DNA from: CBDFKQ01 sp965248855
GTDB taxonomy: Bacteria; Bacteroidota; Bacteroidia; Cytophagales; 172606-1
Direction: 5' to 3'
DNA: 64,000 nucleotides
Assembly (NCBI GenBank): GCA_965248855.1
Contig: CBDFKQ010000014.1
Coordinates: 372,001-436,000 of the forward strand
The position numbers were made by a program, and so were the translations under genes. Each line of letters begins with the position of its first letter. Within the stretch, counting starts at the first letter, position 1. The notes below the pieces were generated by a model. It worked only from the letters and a program-made list of their open reading frames with translations, was not told the origin of the DNA and ran no database searches. Below, one piece after another: positions 1 to 9,378 of the stretch.

Positions 1-953
1 AATTCATCAAAGCCTACCGTATGCTCTTTAATAAAAGCGTAATCAAAATGGATTGGATTTTTTAGTTCTTCTTCAAATACCACTTTTAATAATCCTTTCA
101 ACGCAGCGAAATCACCACCAATCAACACTTGATAATAGTGGGTGGAAATTTGATTTTTTTTGTTCAATATCACATCCGATATATTTTGTGGATGCTGAAA
201 TTCTAATAATCCTTTTTCTATTAATGGATTAAATGATACAATCTTAGCCCCTCTTTTATTGGCATTTTGCAAATCGGTAAGCATGCGGGGGTGGTTAGTG
301 CCCGGGTTTTGCCCGAAAATGAAAATAGCGTCAGCCAATTCAAAATCCTCCAATGTAACTGTGCCTTTGCCAATTCCTATTGATTCTGTAAGCGCCACCC
401 CTGAAGATTCGTGGCACATATTAGAGCAATCAGGAAAGTTATTTGTGCCCAATTCTCTTCCTAAGAGTTGATATAGGAAGGCTGCTTCGTTGCTTGTCCT
501 TCCGGAGGTATAAAATACAACTTCATTTGGAAGTGATTCATGTATACAGGCGCCAATTAATTCAAAGGCTTTTTCCCATGAAACAGCTTCATATTTGTCT
601 TTTTGATGATTATATACTAATGGCTCTCCTAATCTTCCTTGCTGTTCCAGCCAATACCCGTCTTTTTTGAGCAAATCCGAAATGGTATGTTTTTCGAAAA
701 AATCAGCAAAAATAACTTTTGTGGTAGTTTCAGCAGCTATAGCTTTAACACCGTTTTCGCAAAATTCAAAATGAGAATGATTTTTGGGATCGGGCCATGC
801 GCAACCGGGACAATCAAAGCCTTTTGGCTTATTCATACGCAGCAAAGCCTTCACACCGGTTACAAGTGCTTTCTGTTCGCTTAAATGCTTATAGCTTTCA
901 GTCAGTGCTTTTACGCCGGCTGCGGGCCCTTTATAAGGTGTTTCTTTTGACAT
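1..953 (-). CDS. FdhF/YdeP-type molybdopterin oxidoreductase, N-terminal part
   Basis: Reading the minus strand from the ATG at 953 gives an open frame to the left edge, about 317 residues of a protein whose family is usually over 700 residues, so the C-terminus lies outside the window. Near the N-terminus is FDCPGCAWPDP, the Cys-containing signature of the YdeP branch of the DMSO-reductase/formate dehydrogenase superfamily. Further on are SGRTSNEA and FGQNPGTNHPRM, typical of the molybdopterin-binding domain. The family binds bis-MGD and probably one iron-sulfur cluster in the cytoplasm. Its substrate is not settled; formate is the usual guess. The gene follows fdhD by 15 bases, so the two are probably co-transcribed. 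FdhD would sulfurate the cofactor of this enzyme. Family call is firm, substrate is not. Confidence 0.9.
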   Translation of the reverse strand, partial: MSKETPYKGPAAGVKALTESYKHLSEQKALVTGVKALLRMNKPKGFDCPGCAWPDPKNHSHFEFCENGVKAIAAETTTKVIFADFFEKHTISDLLKKDGYWLEQQGRLGEPLVYNHQKDKYEAVSWEKAFELIGACIHESLPNEVVFYTSGRTSNEAAFLYQLLGRELGTNNFPDCSNMCHESSGVALTESIGIGKGTVTLEDFELADAIFIFGQNPGTNHPRMLTDLQNANKRGAKIVSFNPLIEKGLLEFQHPQNISDVILNKKNQISTHYYQVLIGGDFAALKGLLKVVFEEELKNPIHFDYAFIKEHTVGFDE

Positions 954-968
954 ATATTTTCTGAACGG

Positions 969-1799
969 TTACTTTATGAATTGTACACCGGTAAAGTCAG
1001 GTTGCCGAATATTTTCATTATGGGAATAGACAGTAGCCCTTTCTCCCCTGCAATAAGCAATAAGAGTAATTCCTGCCTGCTTACAATAGTTCACCGCCAT
1101 AGTGGAAGGAGCGGAAACAGCTGCTAATATAGGTATTTTTGCATGAGTACATTTTGCCGCTATTTCATACGATACCCTCCCGCTTACGCACAGAACTGCT
1201 GCTTTATCTAATTTACCACACATAACCAAATGCCCAATGGCTTTGTCAGTAGCGTTATGCCGGCCAATATCTTCATAAGTTGACAGCAAATCACCATTAA
1301 CAGTAAAGATGGCTGCAGCATGCGACCCTCCGGTTTCCCGGAAAACATGTTGCTCATTTGCCATTTTATCAAACATGCCCTTAATTAATTTTATATTAAG
1401 CTTTTTTGTGTGTTTGATAGTTTCATTAACAGTGGCCAGGTCGCATAAATCTATTTTACCACAAACTCCGCAAGAAGCGCTGGAAGCAATGGAACGGTTA
1501 AATAAATTTTTTCCTTCAAGAAGCGAATCCGGCACATTTATGTTTATTACCAGCGCATTGCTTTGATTGATATCCGGTGATTCTTCAACATGAATAATAT
1601 CTTTATAAGAATGTATGATATTTTCGGTAAACAATAAGCCTATTGCCAATTCAATATCATTCCCCGGAGTACGCATGGTTATCGTATAGGCCTTTCCATT
1701 AATTTTAATTTGTAACGGAGCTTCCGGTGTAAGTTTCTCCTGCTTTTCTTCAGTTGATGCACTTGTGTATTTCACTACGTTAAAGTGACCATATTCCAT
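969..1799 (-). CDS. fdhD: Formate dehydrogenase accessory sulfurtransferase FdhD
   Basis: The 276-residue length and motif content fit FdhD, which passes sulfur from the IscS desulfurase to the molybdenum cofactor before insertion into formate dehydrogenase-type enzymes. The sulfur-carrying pair is visible as SCGVCG with Cys at about residues 110 and 113. A conserved stretch ETGGSHAAAIF followed by EDIGRHNATDKAIG matches the cofactor-binding face of the family. The gene starts with ATG and sits directly upstream of the YdeP-type oxidoreductase on the same strand, its likely client. A 242-base spacer separates it from the upstream formaldehyde dehydrogenase gene. Confidence 0.95.
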   Translation of the reverse strand: MEYGHFNVVKYTSASTEEKQEKLTPEAPLQIKINGKAYTITMRTPGNDIELAIGLLFTENIIHSYKDIIHVEESPDINQSNALVININVPDSLLEGKNLFNRSIASSASCGVCGKIDLCDLATVNETIKHTKKLNIKLIKGMFDKMANEQHVFRETGGSHAAAIFTVNGDLLSTYEDIGRHNATDKAIGHLVMCGKLDKAAVLCVSGRVSYEIAAKCTHAKIPILAAVSAPSTMAVNYCKQAGITLIAYCRGERATVYSHNENIRQPDFTGVQFIK

Positions 1800-2041
1800 A
1801 TTTTTAAATTAAAATGCTTTCAGAAAAATATAAACCGGGATGAAAATTTCTCACAAAAAAATTGATTATCTTCAGAGTTCTGTGTTACAATTAAACCGGA
1901 TTACCCATTTAATAAAAAGTAATTACAGAAAGGTTATTTATTCTAATCTCCATACCTCTCCTTAAAAAGGAGGTTACGGCTACCAATTCTATGCTTCATA
2001 CTTTCAAAGAGAAATCTGAGTTTAATAAAAAAAATCCAATG

Positions 2042-3229
2042 TTATTTTATCATTCCGTGAGGATCAAGTACATATTTTTTGGCAGCGCCTTTGTCAAAAT
2101 CCTTGTATCCATTCGGTGCATTATCAAGTGTAATCACTTCAACATTAACTGCTTTCGCAATCTTTATCTTATCATACATTATGGCATTCATTAATTGCCT
2201 GTGATATTTCATTACCGGGCATTGACCGGTATGAAATGAATGTGATTTTGCCCAACCCAATCCAATCCTGATTCTAAGATTTCCTAATTTAGCAGACTCG
2301 TCAACAGCACCGGGATCTCCGGTTACATATAAACCCGGTATCCCTATTGAACCACCTGCTTTAGTTATTTCCATCGCTGCATTCAGTACAGTAGCGGGAT
2401 GCTCATGCCCACAATCACTACCATGGCCCCTTGCCTCAAAACCAACACAATCTACAGCCGCATCCACTTCAGGTACACCTACTATTTGAGCGATTTGATC
2501 TGCCAGGCCGGCATCTTTTCTTAAATCAATAATTTCACATCCGAAACTTTTGGCTTGTTCAAGCCTTTCAGGGATCATATCGCCTACGATTACTACAGCA
2601 GCGCCTAAAAGATGACATGATGCAGCACATGCCAATCCGACCGGCCCTGCACCTGCTACATATACAATTGATCCGGGACCAACACCCGCAGTTACCGCAC
2701 CATGAAATCCGGTAGGAAAAATGTCGGACAATAAAGTAAGATCTCTTATTTTTTCCATAGCCTGATCGGAATCGGGGAATTTGAGTAAATTAAAATCTGC
2801 GTAAGGCACCATTACATATTCCGCCTGCCCGCCAACCCATCCTCCCATATCTACATATCCATAAGCGGCACCCGGTCTGGCCGGGTTTACATTTAAGCAA
2901 ATACCTGTTTTTCCTTCCTTGCAATTTCTACAACGACCGCAGGCAATATTAAATGGAACTGAAACTAAGTCGCCAACTTTAATAAATTCTACATCATTAC
3001 CCGCTTCAACTACAAGCCCCGTAATTTCGTGCCCAAGTATAAGGCCTTCCGGAGCAGTAGTGCGCCCACGCACCATATGTTGATCGCTTCCGCAGATATT
3101 TGTCGAAACCACCTTCAAAATCACACCATGATCGCACTTTCTGTTACCAATCGATAATTTTGGATATTCAATGTCTTTAAGCTCGACAACTCCGGGTTTA
3201 ATGTATGCTACTCCTCTGTTTGATGCCAT
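2042..3229 (-). CDS. fdhA: Zinc-dependent formaldehyde dehydrogenase, glutathione-independent type
   Basis: A 395-residue zinc alcohol dehydrogenase-superfamily protein closest in pattern to the FdhA enzymes of pseudomonads, which oxidise formaldehyde to formate with NAD and no added glutathione. The N-terminus ASNRGVAYIKPGVVE is typical. Catalytic zinc ligands can be placed at Cys46 (NICGSDQH) and His67-Glu68 (GHE). The structural zinc loop has Cys97, 100, 103 and 111 (CGRCRNCKEGKTGIC). The Rossmann glycine motif VAGAGPVGLACA follows near residue 190. The next genes on the strand are fdhD and a formate dehydrogenase-like molybdoenzyme, which suggests a formaldehyde to formate to CO2 route. 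The gene is GC-richer than most of the window. Some relatives act as formaldehyde dismutases, so the exact reaction is not certain. Confidence 0.88.
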   Translation of the reverse strand: MASNRGVAYIKPGVVELKDIEYPKLSIGNRKCDHGVILKVVSTNICGSDQHMVRGRTTAPEGLILGHEITGLVVEAGNDVEFIKVGDLVSVPFNIACGRCRNCKEGKTGICLNVNPARPGAAYGYVDMGGWVGGQAEYVMVPYADFNLLKFPDSDQAMEKIRDLTLLSDIFPTGFHGAVTAGVGPGSIVYVAGAGPVGLACAASCHLLGAAVVIVGDMIPERLEQAKSFGCEIIDLRKDAGLADQIAQIVGVPEVDAAVDCVGFEARGHGSDCGHEHPATVLNAAMEITKAGGSIGIPGLYVTGDPGAVDESAKLGNLRIRIGLGWAKSHSFHTGQCPVMKYHRQLMNAIMYDKIKIAKAVNVEVITLDNAPNGYKDFDKGAAKKYVLDPHGMIK

Positions 3230-3671
3230 AATAAAAGTGTTTATAGGTAAGGTGATGCTATTAATTGTTAATTAATTTCAATACTCGTAAATGTAAAAAT
3301 TAATTGATAGTATTCATCAAATATTAAATATAAAAATATTGGAATGATAGTTCAGGCAATTAAATTAAAAATAATTTTAAAGGGTATAAAATATTTAATT
3401 AAAAATAAAATCTCTGCTGTTTGACATGCTCGCTTTTTAGAGGAGTGGTTCTAATTAGGTTTGGTTAACTATTATATTTTTCAAAAATTATTAAATGTTT
3501 TTTTAGATTGTATATTAATTAATCTAATAGTATTAATCATTTACTCCACTTTACAATTATCAATATTTCAATATCAAGATACTCATATTTTCATTGAAGT
3601 TTGAAGTAAAATGACGAAATTTACTTTATCAGATTAAAGAAAAAAGACATTAGACAAAAGACAAAAAAAAT
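3230..3671. other. Divergent intergenic region, 442 bases
   Basis: This AT-rich spacer lies between fdhA (minus) and the coiled-coil gene (plus) and should hold both promoters. Apart from one copy of the 38-bp palindromic repeat at 3554-3591, I see no ORF, RNA or strong hairpin in it. Confidence 0.6.
3554..3591. repeat. 38-bp palindromic intergenic repeat, copy 1
   Basis: A degenerate member of the ten-copy family. The left arm CAATTATCAA and core TCAATATCA are recognisable, and the right arm ends CATATTTT. It lies in a divergent spacer about 80 bases before the gene at 3672. Confidence 0.65.
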
Positions 3672-4205
3672 ATGAAAAACCTACTTTCTCCTATTGAAAA
3701 TACTTTAATGAAATTAACATTTAAGCAAAAAGATTTCATTTATACTATTGCAAGGCTCGAATACAGAATATGGAAAGCTTTAACTAAGTTGGAAATTGTG
3801 AACACATCAATCACCGAAGCGGAGGGCAATATCGCTTCTTTAAACGCAGCTATTGCGGCCGCGGGAAAGGGAAAAGTGGCGGATAAATTAATGGCTTGGA
3901 AAACAAAAGCTGAATACAAGCTTTTTAAACTCAATTTGCGTAAGAATAAAATTGATGTGGTTAAATTAGTAATTAATCAATCTAAACTAGAGGAAACAAA
4001 ACAAGCGCTAATTACCTTAGAAGCTGATATTGAAAAGATCGAGATGCGAAAAGAAAGTATTATAACAGTGAAAGAAAAGAAAACCGTACTAAACAAAGAA
4101 ATTATTTTTGAATCATGGAATAGTAACAGGCAAACAAAAGAAGAAAACCCTCTTAACCAATCCATAAAAGCTTTTTTGAAAGCAAATCTCAAAATGGCCT
4201 CTTAA
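3672..4205 (+). CDS. Hypothetical helical protein next to Ku
   Basis: A 177-residue, lysine-rich protein that I do not recognise. Residues from about 30 to 130 are almost entirely charged and heptad-like (for example LEETKQALITLEADIEKIE), so a helical or coiled-coil protein is expected. There is no signal peptide or membrane segment, so it is probably cytoplasmic. It starts with ATG. The gene is convergent with ku, only 14 bases separating their ends, so they do not form an operon. A DNA-binding role would suit the basic composition and the neighbour, but that is speculation. Confidence 0.75.
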   Translation: MKNLLSPIENTLMKLTFKQKDFIYTIARLEYRIWKALTKLEIVNTSITEAEGNIASLNAAIAAAGKGKVADKLMAWKTKAEYKLFKLNLRKNKIDVVKLVINQSKLEETKQALITLEADIEKIEMRKESIITVKEKKTVLNKEIIFESWNSNRQTKEENPLNQSIKAFLKANLKMAS

Positions 4206-4219
4206 AATAATTAATATAG

Positions 4220-4993
4220 TTATGATGCTTTTTTCTTTTCGAGGCTGGCTTTTAGCTGTGCCATCAAATCTTTAGTTTTGGTCGGTTCACTTTTAAATTT
4301 AATAACCTTTGCAACTTTACCTTTTGCCTTAGCCTCAATTACTTTCATTAATTCGTCGGTATAGTTATCTTTATATTCCGAAATATCAAAGGTTTGTGTG
4401 AGTTGATCGATTAATAAGAGGGCCATTTTCATCTCACCTTCATTGGTTTTTTCTTTTTTTGGAGGCAGTTCAAGTTTATCGGGTTCAAGTATTTCTTGTT
4501 GAAATCTTATTTTATTTAAAACCAGCACATCATTCATAGGTTTTAAAATAGCCAGAGATTCTTTAGTTCTTAAAACAAAGCTCGCTACACCAACTCTTTT
4601 AGATTTTTTTAATGCATCGCGCAATAATGCATAAGCTCTCACACCCGATTTATCGGGTTCTAAATAATATGGAGTTTCAAAATAAACGGAATCAATTTCT
4701 TCTTCACTTACAAATTGAACTATTTCAATTGTTTTGGATTTTTTTGCATTGGCCTTTTCAAAGTCCTCATCATCGAGCACTACGTATTCATCGTCATAAT
4801 TATAAGCCTTCACAATATCATCCCACTTTACTTCCACACCGGTGTTGGCATTTACTCTTTGAAATTTTATATGGGCAAGATCATGTTTATCCAACATATC
4901 TAAATCTAATCGACTATCGTGAGTGGCACTGTAAAGTTTTATGGGAATATTTACAAGGCCAAACCCAATTGCACCTGTCCAGATGGATCTCAT
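4220..4993 (-). CDS. ku: Ku protein for non-homologous end joining
   Basis: The 257-residue length and N-terminus MRSIWTGAIGFGLVNIPIKLY are classic for bacterial Ku, a homodimeric ring that threads onto double-strand DNA ends and recruits the ligase LigD. The core beta-barrel region includes FQRVNANTGVEVKWDDIVKAY and the conserved AYALLRDALKKSKRVGVASF. The C-terminal tail is lysine-rich, as in other bacterial Ku proteins. No ligD is present in this window, so the partner ligase must be encoded elsewhere if the pathway is active. Upstream lies folA, separated by about 110 bases that contain a palindromic repeat, so ku may have its own promoter. Confidence 0.96.
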   Translation of the reverse strand: MRSIWTGAIGFGLVNIPIKLYSATHDSRLDLDMLDKHDLAHIKFQRVNANTGVEVKWDDIVKAYNYDDEYVVLDDEDFEKANAKKSKTIEIVQFVSEEEIDSVYFETPYYLEPDKSGVRAYALLRDALKKSKRVGVASFVLRTKESLAILKPMNDVLVLNKIRFQQEILEPDKLELPPKKEKTNEGEMKMALLLIDQLTQTFDISEYKDNYTDELMKVIEAKAKGKVAKVIKFKSEPTKTKDLMAQLKASLEKKKAS

Positions 4994-5068
4994 AAAGAAA
5001 TTGTTTAAAAAATAATGTCAAAAAATGTGTGCCGGTATCTTTATCTCATTAAGATTAATAAAATACTA

Positions 5069-5106
5069 ATATTATCAATTTATCAATATCGTTATTTTGA
5101 TATTTA
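5069..5106. repeat. 38-bp palindromic intergenic repeat, copy 2
   Basis: It carries the left arm ATATTATCAA and core TCAATATCG, with a degenerate right arm ending GATATTTA. It lies between folA and ku, both minus strand, and its last three bases are the folA stop codon (TTA on the plus strand at 5104-5106). Confidence 0.68.
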
Positions 5107-5616
5107 AAATTGATAATCCTTTCTTTCTAAATCTAAAAAATCAAAGCTGTAATTATTTTTTTCGTCTGAGTGAAAATGTTCTTTGTTAATAACTTTCCAT
5201 TCATCATCCAAAAAAAATGGGAAAAAAGCATCCCCTTCAAAAATTTCGTGTATTTCGGTTAAGTACTGATGGGTGATTATTTTTTTTTCAAAAGCCTCTT
5301 TAAAAATTTGTTCTCCCCCAATTACAAAAACTTCCATCTCACCGGCTTTTCGTGCAACTTCAATCCCTTCGGCAATCGATTGCACAACATGTATATCGGC
5401 AGGTACTTTATAATCTTGTTGACGCGTAACCACTATTGATGTCCTTTTAACCAAAGGTGCATCGAGTGATTCGAAAGTTTTTCTTCCCATTATCATATAA
5501 TGATTAAGGGTAAGTTGTTTAAATCTTTTTAAATCGGCAGGAAGTTTCCATGGCAGCCTATTTTCAACGCCAATTACTCTATTTTTAGAAAAAGCTGCAA
5601 CAGTTGATACTTTCAT
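5104..5616 (-). CDS. folA: Dihydrofolate reductase
   Basis: DHFR reduces dihydrofolate to tetrahydrofolate with NADPH and keeps thymidylate and purine synthesis running. The 170-residue protein has the usual length. Visible landmarks are the Met20 loop region GVENRLPWKLPADLKRFK near residues 17-34, the GRKTFESL NADPH-binding motif around 44-51, and VIGGEQIF near residue 97. The start ATG at 5616 gives the standard N-terminus KVSTVAAFSKNRVIG. It follows aroB by 60 bases on the same strand and may be the distal gene of the batD-aroC-aroB-folA run. Confidence 0.97.
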   Translation of the reverse strand: MKVSTVAAFSKNRVIGVENRLPWKLPADLKRFKQLTLNHYMIMGRKTFESLDAPLVKRTSIVVTRQQDYKVPADIHVVQSIAEGIEVARKAGEMEVFVIGGEQIFKEAFEKKIITHQYLTEIHEIFEGDAFFPFFLDDEWKVINKEHFHSDEKNNYSFDFLDLERKDYQF

Positions 5617-5676
5617 TTTAAATTTTTAAAGTAACACCTTAAAATTATTCTTAATTTAAAAAGATCAATATACTTA

Positions 5677-6702
5677 TTAACCAATATAAAACTCTAAAGA
5701 TTCTTTTATTTCCTTTAATGATACCGGCTGATCGATTAAAGGTATGCCGATGTTGGCCAGTAAAATGCAATTTATTTTACCTCCGGAGTTTTTTTTGTCT
5801 TGTAAGGCAAGTTTTGCAATTTCCTCAGTTTCTTCTTGTTTTATTTTTATTTTACCAAATACAGGAAAAATAAATTCTTCTATTTCTTCCAGACTGCTTT
5901 CCGGAAGTTTGCCTTTCTTAACCGATAAATAAGTTTCACAAATCATGCCTGCTGCAACAGCTTCGCCATGCAAAACTTTTCTTTTGGGTTGCGATAAGCA
6001 ATAACTTTCAATTGCATGGCCTATTGTATGGCCAAAATTTAAAATTTTACGCAGGCCTTTTTCTTTTGGATCTTGTAAAGTAATATCTTCTTTAATTTTT
6101 ACAGAATGAGTTACAAGCTCCTTCCAATTTTGGTTTGACAGATCTTTTTTACGAATTACATTCCAAACCTCAGCATCGGCAATAAGGCAATGTTTAATAA
6201 CTTCCGCAAAGCCGGAACGGATTTCTTTTTCCGGCAAAGTATTTAAAAAAAGCGTATCAATAAAAACTTCTTTAGGTAATTGAAAAACACCAATATGATT
6301 TTTAAATCCATTAAAATCTATACCGAGTTTACCACCTACCGAAGCATCTACCTGCGAAAGTAAAGTGGTTGGAATTTGGATAAAATCTATCCCACGCTTA
6401 TATGTTGATGCGCAAAAGCCACCCATGTCGCCAATTACACCACCTCCCAAATTAATAAACAATGCATTCCTGTCGAAATTCTTATTTGTCAATTCATTCC
6501 AAATGAAGGAGCAGGTTTGTAAATGTTTATGCTCTTCTCCACTTTTAATATTTATTAAATGATGCTTTTTGGGAAGTATATCCTTTATGATGGGCAGGCA
6601 ATACCTTTTTGTATTTTCATCAACCAAAACCGCAACCTGCGCGTAATTATTATTTGAAAAAAAAACTTTTAGTGATGCTGTAACAGAATTAAAAACCGGC
6701 AT
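5677..6702 (-). CDS. aroB: 3-Dehydroquinate synthase
   Basis: AroB converts DAHP to 3-dehydroquinate, the second step of the shikimate pathway, using NAD and a divalent metal. The 341-residue protein is of normal size. The NAD-binding glycine motif NLGGGVIGDMGGF and the conserved QIPTTLLSQVDASVGGK are both visible, as are metal-site regions FAEVIKHC and NFGHTIGHAIES. The ATG at 6702 gives a plausible start. It sits 22 bases downstream of aroC on the same strand, so two shikimate enzymes are paired and probably co-transcribed. Confidence 0.97.
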   Translation of the reverse strand: MPVFNSVTASLKVFFSNNNYAQVAVLVDENTKRYCLPIIKDILPKKHHLINIKSGEEHKHLQTCSFIWNELTNKNFDRNALFINLGGGVIGDMGGFCASTYKRGIDFIQIPTTLLSQVDASVGGKLGIDFNGFKNHIGVFQLPKEVFIDTLFLNTLPEKEIRSGFAEVIKHCLIADAEVWNVIRKKDLSNQNWKELVTHSVKIKEDITLQDPKEKGLRKILNFGHTIGHAIESYCLSQPKRKVLHGEAVAAGMICETYLSVKKGKLPESSLEEIEEFIFPVFGKIKIKQEETEEIAKLALQDKKNSGGKINCILLANIGIPLIDQPVSLKEIKESLEFYIG

Positions 6703-6724
6703 TATAAATTTGTTTAAATAAATT

Positions 6725-7801
6725 TTAACCTTTCACACTCATGTTTCGCAAATAAAAATCTGCAATTACCAAGGCTGCCATTGCTTCAACAATAGGGACG
6801 GCGCGAGGCACAACACATGGATCATGCCGACCCTTGCCTTTAACAATTACGGTTTCACCTTCTGCATTAATGCTTTCCTGATCCTGCATAATTGTAGCAA
6901 CAGGTTTAAATGCTACATTAAAATAAATATCTTCTCCATTAGAAATCCCGCCCTGTATTCCACCTGAATGATTTGTGCGGGTGCGGGTTTTTCCGGTTTC
7001 GTCAATATAAAAAGCATCGTTATGCTCTGACCCCAATAATTTTACACCTTCAAACCCGCTGCCATATTCAAAACCTTTCACTGCATTTATTCCTAACATG
7101 GCCTTACCCAATTCGGCATGTAATTTATCAAAAACGGGTTCACCTAAGCCTACAGGCAATCCTGTGGCCACGCAAGTTACTATCCCGCCTATCGAATCGC
7201 CATTTTTACGTGCAGCATCAATGAGTAGAATCATTTCTTCTGCCATGTTTTCATCCGGGCAGCGAACAATATTATTTTCTGTTTTATCCAGATTTAAGTC
7301 TTTATAAAATGATTGTACCTTTAAATTTCCTATTTGAGAAGTATATGCCCGGATATTAATTCCTTTTTTTGTCAAATACAATTTCGCGAAGGCACCTGCT
7401 GCAACTCTGGCAGCAGTTTCTCTTGCCGAACTTCTTCCCCCTCCTCTATGATCGCGTATTCCATATTTTTCCTGGTAAGTAAAATCAGCATGTGAGGGAC
7501 GGAATTGGCTTGATATATGATCATAATCTTTACTTTTTTGATCTTCATTCCAAATCATTAAAGCAATGGGTGTACCGGTGGTTTTTCCATCAAATACCCC
7601 GGATAAAATTTGAAATTCATCTTTTTCTTTCCTTTGTGTTGTTATTTTAGATTGACCGGGTTTGCGTCGATTTAATTCACCCTGAATATAATCCATATCA
7701 ACTTCTAAACCTGCAGGGCATCCATCTATCACCACACCAATACCTTCGCCATGTGATTCACCAAAAGTTGTAATTTTAAAAAGTTTTCCGTAGGAGTTCA
7801 T
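6725..7801 (-). CDS. aroC: Chorismate synthase
   Basis: AroC makes chorismate from 5-enolpyruvylshikimate 3-phosphate using reduced FMN, the last common step of aromatic amino acid synthesis. The 358-residue protein shows the three family signatures in order: TFGESHGEGIGVVIDG near the N-terminus, FRPSHADFTY, GGGRSSARETAARVAAGA in the middle, and GRHDPCVVPRAVPI near the C-terminus. It begins 8 bases after batD on the minus strand and is followed by aroB, so all three may share a message. Confidence 0.98.
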   Translation of the reverse strand: MNSYGKLFKITTFGESHGEGIGVVIDGCPAGLEVDMDYIQGELNRRKPGQSKITTQRKEKDEFQILSGVFDGKTTGTPIALMIWNEDQKSKDYDHISSQFRPSHADFTYQEKYGIRDHRGGGRSSARETAARVAAGAFAKLYLTKKGINIRAYTSQIGNLKVQSFYKDLNLDKTENNIVRCPDENMAEEMILLIDAARKNGDSIGGIVTCVATGLPVGLGEPVFDKLHAELGKAMLGINAVKGFEYGSGFEGVKLLGSEHNDAFYIDETGKTRTRTNHSGGIQGGISNGEDIYFNVAFKPVATIMQDQESINAEGETVIVKGKGRHDPCVVPRAVPIVEAMAALVIADFYLRNMSVKG

Positions 7802-7809
7802 TAATTCAT

Positions 7810-9249
7810 TTAATTTTTAACAAATATAATTACCATTACTGCAAGCAACAAAATCAATAAACCCATATTACCCCAGGTATTGATTGTTTTCCGATTTAAA
7901 TTTATATTTTTATCATGGTTTGGCCTTAAAATATCTTCATAAACGGGATCAAGTTTTTCAGTTGAAAGGTTAATGTTCTGCAAATCGCTTCCTTCTACGC
8001 TAATTTTAATGCCTGATCGTAAGGTATCGTATTCGTTGGTTTTTAAATTAAAAAATATCCAGTTAAAATAATTTTTTAAGTGATAAACTCCCGCTTTTTT
8101 TGGTATGATTTGATAGGCGGATGTTTTTAAACCACTTTCCTGATTTCCAAAAAAACCAATTGTCTGATTAATTTGAGGAGGAAAAAAATCAAACAAACTA
8201 TCAGAAGCCACAACCGGCAAATTAATTGCAGATATATTTCCTTCACCTGTTACCTTAAAAATATATTTAAAACTTTTTCCGGTAGTTGCTCTTCCGGATG
8301 TTATTTCTTCTTCCAGCCTGAAATTACCTACGGATATTTTTTCCATTAATGGATGTGAAGGAAGGTTATTAACGTTAACGCTTTGCTCCCGGGTAAAAAA
8401 AGTTGTGTATGTTGCCTGTTTTTCATCTGTCTCTTCTTTGGCAATTTTATATTTTATCATTGTTAAACCAACTTTAGGAAAATGGATTGTTGAGGTATTA
8501 AGAGGATAAAAAGAGGCTCGATAAAAAGTATATGTATTGTATTTTTTTTTATTAAGTAATATGGGTACAGCTTGATATTCCCTTATCCCAAAATCTTCTT
8601 CCCAACAATTGGCAGGTTTTAATTTATTTATAATTTTTGCCAATTGTTCACCTTGTTTATAAGAATCAATATCTGCCTTGTTACTTTCTGCTACGTATAA
8701 TGCCAATGTAACGGTAAAACCTTCACCGATATAAACTTCATCTTTATCAATAGTAAGGGCTAAAAAAGCATCTTCTTTTACATCAACGAATTCTTGTTTT
8801 GTATTAACAGATTTTAGCATTTCTTCATATAACTCTACCTCACCGGGTTGGTCACTTTCTTTTGGTTGTATCACGCTCAGCACTGCTGCATCTGAATAAA
8901 CTACTTTTTTATTTACTTTTATCGAAAAACTTTTAATATTAAAAACCCCTTCCCTGGTTGCTTTATACCTCTGTATGATGGATTGTGTAACTGAATTTAA
9001 ACCTCCTATTGTAGTAACAGTAAGGGTAGGTGCACCTACTTTTTTTAAATTTTTTATATTGGGGAATGATGAGTAATCGGGTTTACTATTATTATCACTT
9101 ACAACGCTCAGGGTTATTGTAAAAAAATCATTCATTGTGATTGTTTTCTTACCTAACTCAAGTTTTATATCCTGAGCAAATAGAACATGCGTGCTATACA
9201 AAGGCAGGCATAAAACTAAAATCAACCTTGATAAAAAAGACAATTTCAT
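7810..9249 (-). CDS. BatD-like membrane-anchored protein
   Basis: The 479-residue protein begins with a signal peptide (LILVLCLPLYSTHVLFAQ) and ends in a single hydrophobic segment (WGNMGLLILLLAVMVIIFV), giving a large periplasmic region anchored at its C-terminus. The N-terminal pattern (IKLELGKKTITMNDFFTITL, then SFPNIKNLKKVG and IIQRYKATREGVFNIKSFSIKVNKK) is that of the BatD/oxygen tolerance family with Ig-like repeats. BatD is normally encoded beside moxR-batA-batB. Here the neighbours are aroC and aroB, and the batA-like gene is about 18 kb away. Bat function is thought to be in stress or aerotolerance, but the mechanism is not established. Confidence 0.85.
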   Translation of the reverse strand: MKLSFLSRLILVLCLPLYSTHVLFAQDIKLELGKKTITMNDFFTITLSVVSDNNSKPDYSSFPNIKNLKKVGAPTLTVTTIGGLNSVTQSIIQRYKATREGVFNIKSFSIKVNKKVVYSDAAVLSVIQPKESDQPGEVELYEEMLKSVNTKQEFVDVKEDAFLALTIDKDEVYIGEGFTVTLALYVAESNKADIDSYKQGEQLAKIINKLKPANCWEEDFGIREYQAVPILLNKKKYNTYTFYRASFYPLNTSTIHFPKVGLTMIKYKIAKEETDEKQATYTTFFTREQSVNVNNLPSHPLMEKISVGNFRLEEEITSGRATTGKSFKYIFKVTGEGNISAINLPVVASDSLFDFFPPQINQTIGFFGNQESGLKTSAYQIIPKKAGVYHLKNYFNWIFFNLKTNEYDTLRSGIKISVEGSDLQNINLSTEKLDPVYEDILRPNHDKNINLNRKTINTWGNMGLLILLLAVMVIIFVKN

Positions 9250-9378
9250 GAAAACAAAAACGAAGATTCTATACCAAAATATATAATATTAACAAAAAAC
9301 TTACGTATTAATAAAAATAAATTACTTTTTTAATAAAAATTAATAACTTTCAATTCTTTTCAACTAAAAAAGGTTGCT

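Noticed and set aside
1951..1977. Small CTCCTT/AAGGAG hairpin between fdhA and fdhD
   Set aside because: Only six base pairs and no U-tract on the minus strand, too weak to call a terminator.
4612..4995. A 127-residue plus-strand frame opposite ku
   Set aside because: Low-complexity His/Leu/Tyr-rich translation and complete overlap with Ku.
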